The translations under genes were made by a program, and so were the position numbers. Under the pieces are notes generated by a model. It was not told the origin of the DNA, did no database searches, and saw only the letters and a list, made by a program, of their open reading frames with translations. 64,000 nt of DNA, from NCBI GenBank assembly GCA_008477525.1, contig SPDT01000007.1, positions 372,001 to 436,000 on the forward strand. The letters run 5' to 3'. How positions within the stretch are numbered: position 1 is the stretch's first letter; the number at the start of each line of letters is the position of its first letter. Shown one piece after another: positions 1 through 10,670 of this stretch. The stretch is from Hypomyces perniciosus (Eukaryota; Ascomycota; Sordariomycetes; Hypocreales; Hypocreaceae).

Positions 1-503
1 AGTTAAAACCTGTCTATAGCTTTATACTATTTAACTACCTGCTAGATTCCCTTGCCTAGGCTGGCTTTAGCTATAATTTTATCCTAGTAATCGCGTTTTT
101 TATATTTAACTATATTACGCAATATCTTCCTTACCTTAGTCTATTTATTAGTCCTAAGGGGCGCTATAATATAAGCTAAGTAGGCCATTTAGCAGTCTTT
201 ATCCTACCAGGGGGCGCTATATCTATTTTAATATCTCTTTTTGCCTACTAACTATATATAGTCCGCGAAAAGTCTTTAAAGTATTTATATAGCTGTATCT
301 AGGTCTTTTTTAGTTAAGCTAGTTATATTTACCTTTAGGAAAAGCTAGGCATATATATATATTAACTAGCTAAACTCCTATAAACTCTTAAAAGGGATAT
401 ATTTCTTTTTTACGCCAGCTATTAGCCTAGTAAGGCTTAAAAGTATAATAGTAATTATATAATAATCTAAGCCTATATTTAAGTTTTTTATAATAGTTAT
501 TAA
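1..503 (-). mobile_element. LINE (Tad-like) ORF2 fragment, RIPed
   Basis: The reverse complement of 1-178 matches 49171-49343, the start of the LINE copy at the far side of the window, with mostly C/T and G/A differences. Read on the minus strand and allowing for stops, it resembles the linker between endonuclease and reverse transcriptase of fungal Tad-type LINEs (a tryptophan-rich stretch followed by basic residues). Positions 179-503 would be the part just upstream of that linker. No open frame survives. It continues off the left edge. The repeat match is certain; the LINE class is an inference. Confidence 0.55.
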
Positions 504-1082
504 TATTAAAATAACAAGGTTATACTAAACCTTATTTATGTGTAGCTTCTAGGAAGCTGCACACAACGCAGCAATAAGGAAACGACTGAGAGTCTAATTG
601 GGTTAACAATAGATAAACAATTGAATTGTAACTGAACTAATAGCTAGAAAGCTATAGAATATCTAGTGTATGTACGGCTGCTGTAGAAGTGATTGTAGAA
701 CAATGCTTTTTCTTCTACAATAGTCCTCCGACCTAATAATAGGTGTGCGGCAGCAGAATTGGGTTCGTGGCCGCATTCCTATTTTCCGCAAAATTCATTT
801 ATATAGGAAATCAGCCAAATCGACTCACGGCCATACAAACAGGAAACCATTTTGGTCAGATTTTTCACAATAGGCATTGTGCCTATTGTATTGAGTCTAG
901 GGTAGGCGGGGTAGCTGGTCCTAGCTCAATTGTTATTGTTGAAGATAACAGAAATTTCCTGACTTATACCGAAGTTCCTCCGGAACTCGGTCCTAGTGTC
1001 GGGCCTAATCCCGGGTCTAGCCGGAATGGGAAGGTTACCCAATTACACTGAAATCCTTGCTTTTTAGCCCTCCTTTTTAACA
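504..1082 (-). repeat. Solo LTR of the Copia-C family
   Basis: This 579-bp stretch is the reverse complement of the two 581-bp LTRs of Copia-C (42641-43221 and 48590-49170) and aligns end to end. Its ends read TATT...AACA, that is TGTT...AACA after RIP-type changes. No Copia internal sequence is seen beside it, so it is a solo LTR left by recombination or the remnant of a larger deletion. It keeps more G and C than the full-length copy's LTRs. A 102-codon open frame inside it (743-1051) is not a gene. Confidence 0.85.
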
Positions 1083-3700
1083 ATTAATATAAGGCAGTTA
1101 AAGAAAATAAAGTTAATACATTTTCTAGAATCTTTTATAAAAGCATTTACTAAGGCAAGGACTAGGTTATATCTATCTGCCTATTTAATTAATCTATTGC
1201 CTGCAGTATCTAAAACTTAGCCTAATTGCTATATCTAATATAATATATTAAAGTCTTTTACTATAATTAAATTTAGGGGGGGCTAACCTTACCTTTTAAA
1301 TATTTTTATTATAATATTAAAAAAAGCCTTACAGTAGATATTAATAATAATATAGCTATAGACTTTTACTTAGCAGATATAGTTATTCTTTAATTTTAAA
1401 GGTAAAACTTATTAATATAATAGATTTAGTGATTTTTTAATATATATAAAGATAAAGGGTTTAGTCTCCCTTTAATTATTAAATAGGTTAAATGTTTAAA
1501 AGTTAAAGTAAGATTTTATTTATTTTTGAAATAATATAGCATTTTAGTAAATCTATAGCTTTTAAATAAATATAATATTAAAGCTGTTTTTTAGGCTAGT
1601 AAAAGGGCAGTATTATAATACTATTTTTACTTTTTTATATTAATTTAAAAGATTTTTAGGCTAAAGTTTTTTCAGTAGTTTCGATAAGGTTTATTATTTA
1701 TAGATTAGGCTTATAGGGTTTATCTCCTTTAAGGGATTCCTTTAAGGCATTATTTATAAAGTTATTTAAATTAATAACCTTTACTGCAGAGTAAGCTAGT
1801 AAACTTTCTTTTAATAAACTGTTAAGGATATTTATTAAGTTAATTTTATTTTTAAGGGGCTTTATTATAGGGGCAGGGGGTATTATCCTGCCTAAAGGGA
1901 GGGGTCTTTAGATCTAGGCCTTAAGAGTAATAGGAGATTTAGCTAAGGCAGCTTAAAAAGCTTTTCCTTTAAATGCGCTGGGTTTAGGCTTAGGTTTAAA
2001 GGGGGTAAGGTTTTTTTTTTAGAATTCCTAAATCTTAAATTCTTTAATACTTTTAAATTATTCTTTAATAGTATATACTTTTATATTATCTTTAATAGTT
2101 AAGTATATATAGTAAATTAAAGTATTAAATTAATAAAGTCTAAAGCAGTTAATATATTAAATAAAGTTATTACAGTTTTTATTTTTATTAGTATATTAAA
2201 AGGCAGGTTTACTATACTTTTTGCATTATATTATTTTAATGTATTTTTAAAGGTTATAAAAGCTAAAGTATTTATTATATTAAATTACCTATACTTTTTA
2301 AATTTAAAGCTTTATTAAGGCTAAGCAGTTAAAGAGTTTAAAGTTTATTTTAACTTCTTTTTTAAAGGAGATAAAATAATAATAGGTATTAATAGTTTTA
2401 CTAAAAGGGGCCTTTTAGTAAAAGACTAAGAGTTTTTTAAACCTAGCACTTGTTTAAGCTTTAATTAAGACTAGCGCGTTAATAGGGAAAGTACTTAAAG
2501 TATTAATATAGTATTTAAAAATGCTTTATATAAGAAAACTCTTTTATTTATATACTTCTTTAATCTTTAGGCCGCTAGCCTTTACAGTTAGGCTTAAAGT
2601 AAAGATTGCTTTTTTAATTTTATTGTTTTTAGCTTATAGTATAAAGCTGGATTTTACTTTTTAAAAGTAAATAATATTTTTTTTATTAAACTTTTTAATT
2701 TTAATAACTTTTTATTTAACTTTAATAGTAGAGATTTTCTTTTAACTATAATTTAATAGGACTTAAAGGAAGATTTTATTATTAGGTTTTTTAGTTATTA
2801 TATTTTATTTTTAAGTTTTAAGTTTTATAATAGGGGCTAGCCTTTTATTATTCTATAAAGTAAGATTACTTTTTTTTTTATTAAAGGGTTTTTATTTATA
2901 CCTTTAACTGTAATTATAGCTTATATAATTTACTTTAAACTATTAATCGCTAATAAAGTATTTAAATTAGTTTAAGTTAAAGGGTAAGGTTTAGTTTATT
3001 ATTGCTTATTATTTTAGTAGGTCTTTTTACTAACTGGCTATATAGTTATTAGTTAGGCTAAAAGGGGGTTCTTATTTAACTTTTTAAAGTCTATAAAGGC
3101 CTTTAAAAAAAAGGCCCTTAAAAGCATTAATAAGCGCTTTATTTATTTATAGGGCAGCTAAAAGGTAATATTTTCTTTAATATTTAACTAGGCAGTTATT
3201 AATAGTTTAAGCTATTAAAAATAAAACTTTTTATTTAGCTTTTTAAATTATATTAATTTCTTTAATTTAAGTAAAGATTTTATAAGCTATAATAAATTAG
3301 TTACTATTATTAAAGGTAAATATTTTTATTAGCCTACTTTAAAAGGAAAAAAAAAAGCCTTTTTAAATCCCTTTTAAAAAAAAAGAGACATTAGGTTTTA
3401 TATTGGAATTAAAATTAAATTTAGGGATATTAGTTTTAATGCGTTTATTGTTAATATAGCGTTTTTTAGGTGTAAGCGGGAGGATTATAGTCCCATTTTA
3501 TTTTAAAAGCGAAAAAGTACCCTCTTTTTTAAGTCGCTAGATTACTGCCTGCCTAGTAGCAGTAAAGTTTAGTTATCCCTAGTTCACTTAAAGTCTAATA
3601 GTATTCGCTATCTTTCTTTAAATGCCTAAGAGGGGCGAGGGAGCGTTATTAAGCTTCTTTTTCTTAATAGCTAGTTAAGAGGTTGTGAATTTTAGTAAAT
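1083..3700. repeat. AT-rich RIPed repeat block, unclassified
   Basis: About 2.6 kb of TA/TAA-rich DNA with no usable reading frame on either strand. Composition matches the other mutated transposons of the window. The right boundary near 3690-3707 is where polyketide synthase coding sequence stops abruptly, so this block probably includes the repeat that truncated that gene. I could not align it to another repeat in the window. Confidence 0.6.
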
Positions 3701-3706
3701 AGGCAC

Positions 3707-4743
3707 CTAAAAGGTAGGGTACCTGTAGGTATAGGAGGGAAGCTTGGAATAGAGATAGGGGTCGTAAGTCTCTGATATCCTAGGAGCACCTCCTTTGTCT
3801 GCTACTGACCATATAAAGACTCGTTTCTGCATGACTGTTGAAGAGTTGTCGTTGAGATGGTCATTAAAGCCATTGGTCGAACTGGTATGTCTAGGAGGTA
3901 AGGCCAGGGTACAATGCCTAGCCTTCAAACTTCCCGACTGCAAGTAGTTGAAAGCATCGTCTAGAATTGCGTGTGCGTTGCTACCACCATATCCAAACGA
4001 ATTGACGGAAGCACGACGCAGTCCGTCGCAAGGCCAAGGTGTTACCTCCAAGGGAAACTTGATGTTCCAAGATTTCATTGGAATTCTCGGGTTTGGCTTC
4101 TCAAATGCCGTATTTGGTGGAATGAGGCCTTTTCAAGGATGCATATGGTCTTGATCAGGCCAGCGAGACCGCTAGTACCCCCTAGATGACCGATATTGGA
4201 CTTGACGGCTCCAATAAACAAGGGCTCCTGAGTACTTCTCTTTGATGTTTCGAAAGCAGATGCAATAGCGCCAGTTTCTATGGGGTCTCCAGCTGGAGTA
4301 CCCGTTCCATGTGCTTCGAAGTACCTTGTCAATGACATGTCAATCTTTCCTGCACCATACGTGTCTCGGATGAGTGTCTCTTGCGATACGCCGTTAGGCA
4401 GGGTGATTCCCGGGGTGTGCCCGTCCTGGTTGAGGCCCGTTGACCGAATCACCGCACGAATGGTGTGACCGTTGCGGATCGCCGCCGACAGCGGCTCTAG
4501 GATCACAGATGCAAACCCTTCGCCTCTGACATAGCCGTTCTCACGGTGGTCGAAGGCGTAGCATTGACCGTCTGGAGATAGGAACCCCATGGCTGTCAGG
4601 GGGAACATGGCGTCTGGGTTGAAAAATAGGTTTACACCACCTAGGATTGCCATACTCGACTCTCCATTTCTCAGGCTCTGGCAGGCAACATGTAGACCTG
4701 TCAAACTGCTGGAACATTCTGTATCCAGCGTCAAGCTCGGGCC
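3707..4743 (-). pseudogene. Highly reducing PKS remnant, C-terminal half of the KS domain
   Basis: Second half of a beta-ketoacyl synthase domain of a fungal highly reducing type I PKS. Visible motifs in order: the active-site cysteine region as DTECSSSL (usual DTACSSSL), EAHGTGTPAGDP with the first catalytic histidine, KSNIGHLGGTSG with the second, and SVNSFGYGGSNAHAIL at the domain end, followed by the start of the linker towards the acyltransferase (VFIWSVADKGG). One base is missing in the A run at about 4130-4133 (minus strand), shifting the frame after ILEK; the frame resumes at once in the next ORF. The sequence ends near 3707 against AT-rich repeat DNA, so AT, DH, KR, ACP and other domains are absent here. 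The upstream half is at 10040-10670. The gene is dead. Confidence 0.92.
4739..4743. repeat. Target site duplication GGGCC, left copy of Copia-A
   Basis: GGGCC directly precedes the left LTR and is repeated directly after the right LTR (10040-10044). The pair proves a simple insertion into the KS coding sequence at the Gly-Pro codons before the active-site region. Confidence 0.93.
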
Positions 4744-4962
4744 TATCAATCACAGATCAACAGTATAAGGGCTCATTTGTAGATGTATACAATGATAGAA
4801 TTCGACACTCTTGCTGATCCCAAGTTAGGTGGGAAAAGCTGCTGCTTAAATATATGAATTTGCTAACCATCCGGGTTCTTACAGACTATCCGGGTTCTTA
4901 CAGGCTAGTTAGGAATAAAGGAATGTGCCGTGATGTGGAGTTATCCGTTACTGAGGTTAATA
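4744..4962 (-). repeat. 3' LTR of Copia-A
   Basis: 219 bp. The terminal repeat was probably TGTCAA...TTGACA; the ends here read TATCAA...TTAATA after transitions. Compared with the right LTR it differs by about six transitions. It contains a short internal tandem duplication of a 19-20 bp unit beginning ATCCGGGTTCTTACAG. Confidence 0.92.
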
Positions 4963-4963
4963 T

Positions 4964-4974
4964 ACCCCCCTAGG
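4964..4974 (-). other. Polypurine tract of Copia-A
   Basis: The minus strand reads CCTAGGGGGGT directly before the 3' LTR. This is the expected position for the plus-strand primer of reverse transcription and fixes the orientation of the element. Confidence 0.7.
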
Positions 4975-5103
4975 TTGAACGATGTTTAGACTGTTAATAA
5001 GAACAGCGAAGTGATGGTTATTGAATTGCTTATTAGAAGGAATGATAGAATGATAACTGTTTTGAAGAACTGGATTAGTCCGTATCCGAGTCTTCCTGGG
5101 TCT

Positions 5104-5600
5104 TAAGAACGCTGTATATATCAATAAGACCTAATTGTTCGATAAAGCGTTTAAATTTCTGATCTGGAAGGACCTTGGTTAATCTATCAGTAATTATTTG
5201 ATCGGTCGGAGTGTATGCCACTTTGTATAATCCTTATTGATAAGCTTGACGAGCCTAGCAGCTATGCACGTCGATATGCTTGAGCTGTGTCTTTAGCCGG
5301 GGCTTGTCTGGCTTGAGCAGCCTGATCGTCTGATAATTATCACATTCAATGACCAATTGGTCATCCAGTTGAAGCGTTATCTGGTCCATTAGTCGTTGAG
5401 TTGCGATGGCTTCCTTTGCCGTGTGGTTAAAGGCAAGAAGCTCGGCTTCGGTTGATGAAGTTGTGACTGTTGGTTGTTTGCTAGCTTTCCAGCTAATCGG
5501 TCCGCCGAACAGGATTATAATATATCCTTGTAATGACTTCCTGGTCTGGGGATTGTCTGCAAAAGCGGCGTCAGAAGCAATTCGAAGATCCCTTATACTA
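5104..5600 (-). pseudogene. Copia-A RNase H domain
   Basis: Minus-strand translation gives a recognisable copia RNase H: SDAAFADNPQTRKSLQGYII, then GGPISWKASKQPTVTTSSTEAELLA, then IECDNYQTIRL and a C-terminal TPTDQIITDRLTKVL. These correspond to the usual D-S-D, S-T-x-E-x-E and D-N motifs of Ty1/copia RNase H. At least two stop codons lie within it (around HIDVHSC and ARQAYQ). It degrades the RNA strand during reverse transcription in living relatives. Confidence 0.85.
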
Positions 5601-7807
5601 GGGCTTAGTCCCTCGCTCAGTTGTGCTGTATTAATGCGGCCATTGAGTTCGATGGCTAGATATCGTGTTAACTAAAGGTATTCTAACAGCCTAATAGCGA
5701 GACTGATGTATTGGTCTGATGGGTTAAGCAGGAATTCGGCTAGCTTGGCTGTTGGCTTGGCCACATCTAGTCTTATAATGACTGTTATATAGTTAATGGA
5801 TCCTATCTTCTATTAGTATAGAAGAACTGTATTTTTAGGAGCTTAGTCTTCCTGTTATTTTAATTTATTAAAAGGGAACAGGCTGCCTTTAAAGTGTTCT
5901 TTCTTATTGATCTGGAATCGGTTGGCGATTTTCTCGATATACTTATCTTAACAAAGCTATAGCTTTCAGGCTGCTCTGTTATGCAAGATCCGGATTCCTA
6001 GGAACTATTTAAGCTCCCCTAAGTCATTTATCTTATATTGCGACTTCAGTTACTTAATAAAGATCTCGGCGTCAGCGGCGTGCCTAGGTCTGAATAAAAG
6101 AATGATATCGTCAATGAAGGAGAAAATAGTTAGCTAGTCATTATTAAAGAGACAGGGTTTTTCCGTGGATTATTGTAATCCTAGCCGTTTAAATGCAGCT
6201 ATAAAATCCTTTTGCCACAGGAGTAGTAATCTCCGCAACCTGTAAAGAGCTCTAAACAGCTTCAGTACCTATCCTTTGCGTTTAAAGCTATCTAGAAACT
6301 GTATAAATACATCCTTGTCAAGGAAGCTATTTGTAAACGCGTTAACAGCGTCTAGCTGTTGTATATTAAAATCGAATTTGGCGGTAATGGCTATCAGCAT
6401 TCGGAAAGATCTTCCGGCTAGTATAGCAGCGAATATTTCTTCTAATCCGACTTATTAAAGATCTCCTCAAATACAGACTCTAGCCTTAAATTTCGTTAAG
6501 AAGCCGTGCTTGTTGAATTTGTATTTATAGACCTAAGTTAAGGGAAAGACTTAGCCTTTAACCTAATCTTTCTGTATCGGCTTGGCCGTGCTATAAGCTT
6601 AGAGCTGGTTCTATTTGATCTTCATAGCTTCATAGAACTGGCTCTTATATTCATAACCAATTAATTCGCGGTAATTCCTTAGTTCAGGGGGAAGACTTCA
6701 TTAATAAAGTTGTTATTCGCGGCCAATAAAAAAGCTAGCTTTATAATAGGCAAAGCTATCTTATGGGTGTTCTACGCTAAAAGTGGAATTTGTAGCTTAT
6801 TGTGTTGGTTTTCGAATTCGGGTCGATCGTCGAGGCGGCTAAGGCAGCGTTTCTTTATAAGCTTCTTCCTCAATCGTTAGATTTTAAAGGTTCCCGGCTA
6901 GGGAGCTTTACTCTTTGATTCCTTGATGCGTTGGATTCGCGAATTCGATGCTTTCTTCGTGTGCGATGCGTTCGTCGGGTTCAGGCGTTGGATACGATCC
7001 TCGTTACTGCTTTTCGGTATCTTCAGCAGCTTCAGGTTCGGTCAGATCATCCAGTTGATCTATGGAATCGTTGTTGGAATCGTCTTGTATGGGTTCTTCA
7101 GTCAGTTCGTTAAACGGTTCATCGCCTAATCTTCCACTTACCTAAATTATTAATCGGATATCCTCTTCTTCGTTAGACTCGGAGTCTGTATTAATGTAAT
7201 CTGGAAGAAAAAGATAAAATAGTTTTGCGGCTTATAGTGGCTCTTTCTGATAATTAGCAGGATTATAGAAAATTTCCTTATTGAAGGTTACATCTCTGAC
7301 TCTTTAAACCTTATTTCTTTCAGGGATCTAGATCTTGAAAATGTTTGTAGAACTATATCCGATTAAATAGCCGACTTCTGTATAAGGTCTAGTCTTTAGA
7401 TTCCTTTATTGTATGCCCTGTAGTGCTTCTACTGTTAGTGGATAGGCCCTGTAACCAAATGCCTTGAGATGTGTAATATCGGGCTGCTGTTTAAGATAGC
7501 CCAAGTCTTTATTGTTGTTCTGAAGCTATTGATAAAGACATTGAAAAGGCATTGCCTAGTCTATAGCCTGTTGGGGCGATCTGTTATACAAATAGACCGC
7601 AGTTTCCTACACTTTTGGCCACAGATCTTTAGGTAGATTGGCATTAACTCTTATCGTTCGGGACTAAGTCTCAATTACCCCCCCAGATCGTTCAATTAGG
7701 CCATTCTAGGCTAATGTATATAGGGCCGTAGGTTCGTCCTCAATTCCTTATTCCATTACCTAGTTATTATATTGTTTCTTCATCGCAATATCATTATCTC
7801 GATAGAT

Positions 7808-8092
7808 TCAGCAGATTTTTTGATCGAATTGCCGGCTGACGTATATCTCGAAGTTCTCTAACAACCCAAGGACACTATCTGTGCCTAGGGAATCCATTAG
7901 ATAGCTGAAAAGCATCCCTGTATACTCGTCTTTAATTAACAGTGCATATCCTTTTCCATTGTATCCTGTTAGCATGATGAAGATGTCGATGTAGATTCGC
8001 CAAAACGGGCGTTGGGCTTGTGTTTGAGGACTCCTGCGTGAGACGATTTGAGTGGCTTTGCTGACGGAACAGCTTTTGCAATCCAGTTTCAC
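7808..8092 (-). pseudogene. Copia-A integrase N-terminal part
   Basis: 94-codon open stretch starting with the pre-integrase zinc motif end (CKSCSVSKATQ) followed by a basic patch and the start of the integrase core (FWRIYIDIF, with the first catalytic-type aspartate, and LLIKDEYTGMLFSYLM, the DDYSRF-like strand). Length and order fit copia integrases. Open frame ends in a stop, and the rest continues only with interruptions. Confidence 0.75.
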
Positions 8093-9806
8093 TGGTCCCT
8101 TGATTTTCGACCTAGTTGTCTGGTAAACCAGCTGTTCGAGAGCATCTAGTCCTAGGTGACCTAGCCATTTATGCTAAGTTATGGCGTCGCTGACGGCAAC
8201 AGGTCTAGGCTTCGTGGATGACGTAAAATTCGACGCGTTGATCTCGTGATTTTCATTGTTTTCTATAGCTTCGGAAAGCTCGTTGAATTCGATAACGGGA
8301 ATTCGGTACCGTCGATGCGTGTGGAAGATTGTTCTTCTGTTAATTGAGACTTCGCCAGTAGTTGGATTCCAGTTATATCCTCTCTCTAAAAATAGGTCTA
8401 GCGAGGCTATATTTATGTAGAAGTTGGGAATATATGCGACATTTATTAGCTTAAAGCCGGCTTCGGGACCGATTTTGACGATAATATCGCCATATCTTTG
8501 AATCTCGGGATACGTGTTCCCTCTATATAACAGTTCTAATGCCGGTTAGAAGGTATTTTTAATGAATCTGGCCTTGTTGTTGCAGATGTAAAAACTTGAC
8601 CCGGAATCTAGGATGAATGAGTCTCTTAACGGATAAGTAGCTATCGCGAATAATGCTTCTATTGTTTCTAATAAGGTTGATAGTGGTTTCGATGTAAAAG
8701 AAGCGCTTAAAATGACTGGTTCCTTTTATTTTTCCTGTTTTTCCTGTTATTTTAAGTTTTCTTTAGTTAAAGACTTCAACTTCTTAACCTATACTCTGGC
8801 CCTATTGACGTATTCCTTAAGTTTACTATTTTCGAGCTTTTTATCAATTTCTTATTGTGTTTAGGCGTTTGGAGCCCAGCCTAACAGTCGGATCGACTTA
8901 ATAAGATAGTAATAGGCGGAATATCAATAATTCTGGCCATAGAGACATCGGGAATTCGTATTTGACCTGTTTTTCAATAAGGGAGTGGGTTCTTCTCCCT
9001 GGAATACAGGAAATGCTCCTTTAAGTGCATTTATCTTTAACCTGTATTGACGATCGAAGACTTGGCTGACGAAAATAGTGTTGTATTTGTCCTGCCATTT
9101 ATTATCGGATCTCGTCAGTCCTTTCTTTTCGATTTTGCTGATCCAGTTGCTTGCGAAAATTGGGTCGATCTCTTGGATAACGTTCAAGAGATCTCGAGTT
9201 GGTTAGAGGTTCTTGGTCTCTGGCAGGTCGGCCTTAATGGCTTTTTTAAGTGCTATCTGCCAACGGCTTAGCTAATTTTAAATTTTTATTCGTTTGATGC
9301 CTTTGAGGGCTTCCAGGTAAGCTTGCTTTACTTTATCCTGTATAGCCTAGTCGTTTGGCTTAAGTCGGTCTTTAAGAGCTTGAAGTTGTTCAGGGATTGT
9401 TGCTTTCTTCGAGATTATATGGTTCCAGGGACCGACTGTCTCCTGAATCTGGATTATAAGCTTTCCTAAGGCCTTAGAGCGATTACTATACTGCTTGTAT
9501 TGGAAATCGTATTCTTCCTTAAAGAGCTTGAGTTTAGATAATTCTTTAGCATTAAGATCAGTAATGCTTATTGCTTCCGGCCAGATTATCTGGGGAGTGG
9601 GAGCCTTAGGCTCAATGACTACAGGCTTATTGCTAATATCCGGATCAATATATTTCCAAACGTTATAGCTGGTGGCTAGCTGTTTAATAGAGTTGATCTA
9701 AAAATCCCAATTGCTTAGTCCTTTCAGGATAACCCGGGAAGAGGTTAACGTCATGTTAATAGTATTGTTGTTGCGAAGTGGAAGCTATATGGAAAACCCA
9801 ATGCAG

Positions 9807-9820
9807 ACCGGGCTCATAAC
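9807..9820 (-). other. Copia-A primer binding site (initiator tRNA-Met half)
   Basis: Directly inside the 5' LTR the minus strand reads GTTATGAGCCCGG. Its complement, CCGGGCTCATAAC, contains GGGCTCATAAC, the anticodon-loop segment of eukaryotic initiator tRNA-Met. Copia of Drosophila is known to prime from a 5' half of that tRNA. The other two Copia families here carry the same motif after RIP (GTTATAAGCC). Confidence 0.75.
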
Positions 9821-10039
9821 TATCAATCACAGATCAACAGTATAAGGGCTCATTTACAGATGCATACAATGATAGAATTCGACACTCTTGCTGATCCCAA
9901 GTTAGGTGGGAAAAGCTGCTGCTTAAATACATGAATTTGCTAACCATCCGGGTTCTTACAGACTATCCGGGTTCTTACAGGCTAGTTAGGAATAAAGGAA
10001 TGTGCCGTGATGTGGAGTTATCCGTTACTGAGGTTGACA
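9821..10039 (-). repeat. 5' LTR of Copia-A
   Basis: 219 bp, the better preserved of the pair. Ends TATCAA...TTGACA on the plus strand. Followed directly by the right GGGCC target duplication. Confidence 0.92.
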
Positions 10040-10044
10040 GGGCC
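10040..10044. repeat. Target site duplication GGGCC, right copy of Copia-A
   Basis: Matches 4739-4743 exactly. Removing the element and one copy restores the KS reading frame across the Gly-Pro codons. Confidence 0.93.
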
Positions 10045-10670
10045 CTTCAAGTTGTAAAACCAACTTATCCGGTTGGCCAACATGGCCATACCATTGCCTG
10101 TGGCATGGTAGGTCGACACGTTCTCCTCGTCGCGGGCCATCATGCCCTCATACTCACGAGTAAAGGCGCCGACGTAGCACGCCGTCTTGGTGGAACTTAC
10201 ATCTTCCATGGTGATACCAGCTAAGGATCAAACAAGACAGTTAGACATGAACACTATACAGGATTGCACAGTCTACGTACCATTTTCAAGAGACTCGTAT
10301 ACAACTTCCAGCAGAATCCTCTGCTGGGGATCCATACTGTTGGCCTCATTTGGAGGCACGGCGAAGAAGCCTGCATCAAAGGCGGCGATTTTCTGCGACA
10401 GGAAGTGCGCTTTTCTTTGCACTAGCTAATGAGGAATCAAAAATCAATATGAGTTCTGCAATCATGAGGGGTTAGATTGGAGGAGAATACTGTTCCACCT
10501 CGCTCGTCACTGGGATGCCAGAAGGCGTCGACATTGAATCTATCCTTGGGTATCTCTGTTGATGTCGAGCGTTTATTGCACAGGATGTCCCAGAAAGAGT
10601 CAACATTCTCCGCATCCCCGGGAAATCGCAGGGCGATGCCCACGATAGCAATCGGTTTGAGACCATCCAT
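10040..10670 (-). pseudogene. Highly reducing PKS remnant, N-terminal half of the KS domain
   Basis: Start of the PKS. The ATG at 10670 begins MDGLKPIAIVGIALRFPG, the standard KS N-terminus. Two introns fit: 10426-10490 (GT-AG, 65 bp) between ERGGT and LVQRKAHFL, and 10221-10280 (60 bp) inside SLENAG. After splicing the exons read through [21 protein letters not shown], then the TKTACYVGAF and YHATGNGMAMLANRISWFY motifs typical of fungal reducing KS domains. The frame is cut after NLKGP by Copia-A; the continuation is at 4743-3707. This half has no obvious lesion of its own. Without an acyltransferase onward it cannot make an active synthase. Confidence 0.92.

Larger units (their letters stand above)
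4744..10039 (-). mobile_element. Copia-A, Ty1/copia LTR retrotransposon inserted in the PKS
   Basis: 5,296-bp element on the minus strand, same direction as the PKS. It has 219-bp LTRs (4744-4962 and 9821-10039), a GGGCC target duplication, a primer binding site next to the 5' LTR (9807-9820) and a polypurine tract next to the 3' LTR (4964-4974). Order on the minus strand is gag-like region (about 9700-8900), integrase zinc and core region (about 8100-7700), reverse transcriptase, RNase H (about 5600-5100): the copia order, not gypsy. Many stops interrupt the polyprotein, but motifs are far more readable than in Copia-B and Copia-C. The two LTRs differ at about six positions, all transitions. 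It is the youngest-looking insertion in the window, lightly RIPed and not autonomous. Confidence 0.93.

Noticed and set aside
743..1051. 102-codon open frame near the left edge
   Set aside because: Lies wholly within a Copia-C LTR and has no counterpart open in the other LTR copies; a chance frame.
5406..5675. 89-codon plus-strand open frame in Copia-A
   Set aside because: It is the antisense of the RNase H coding strand.
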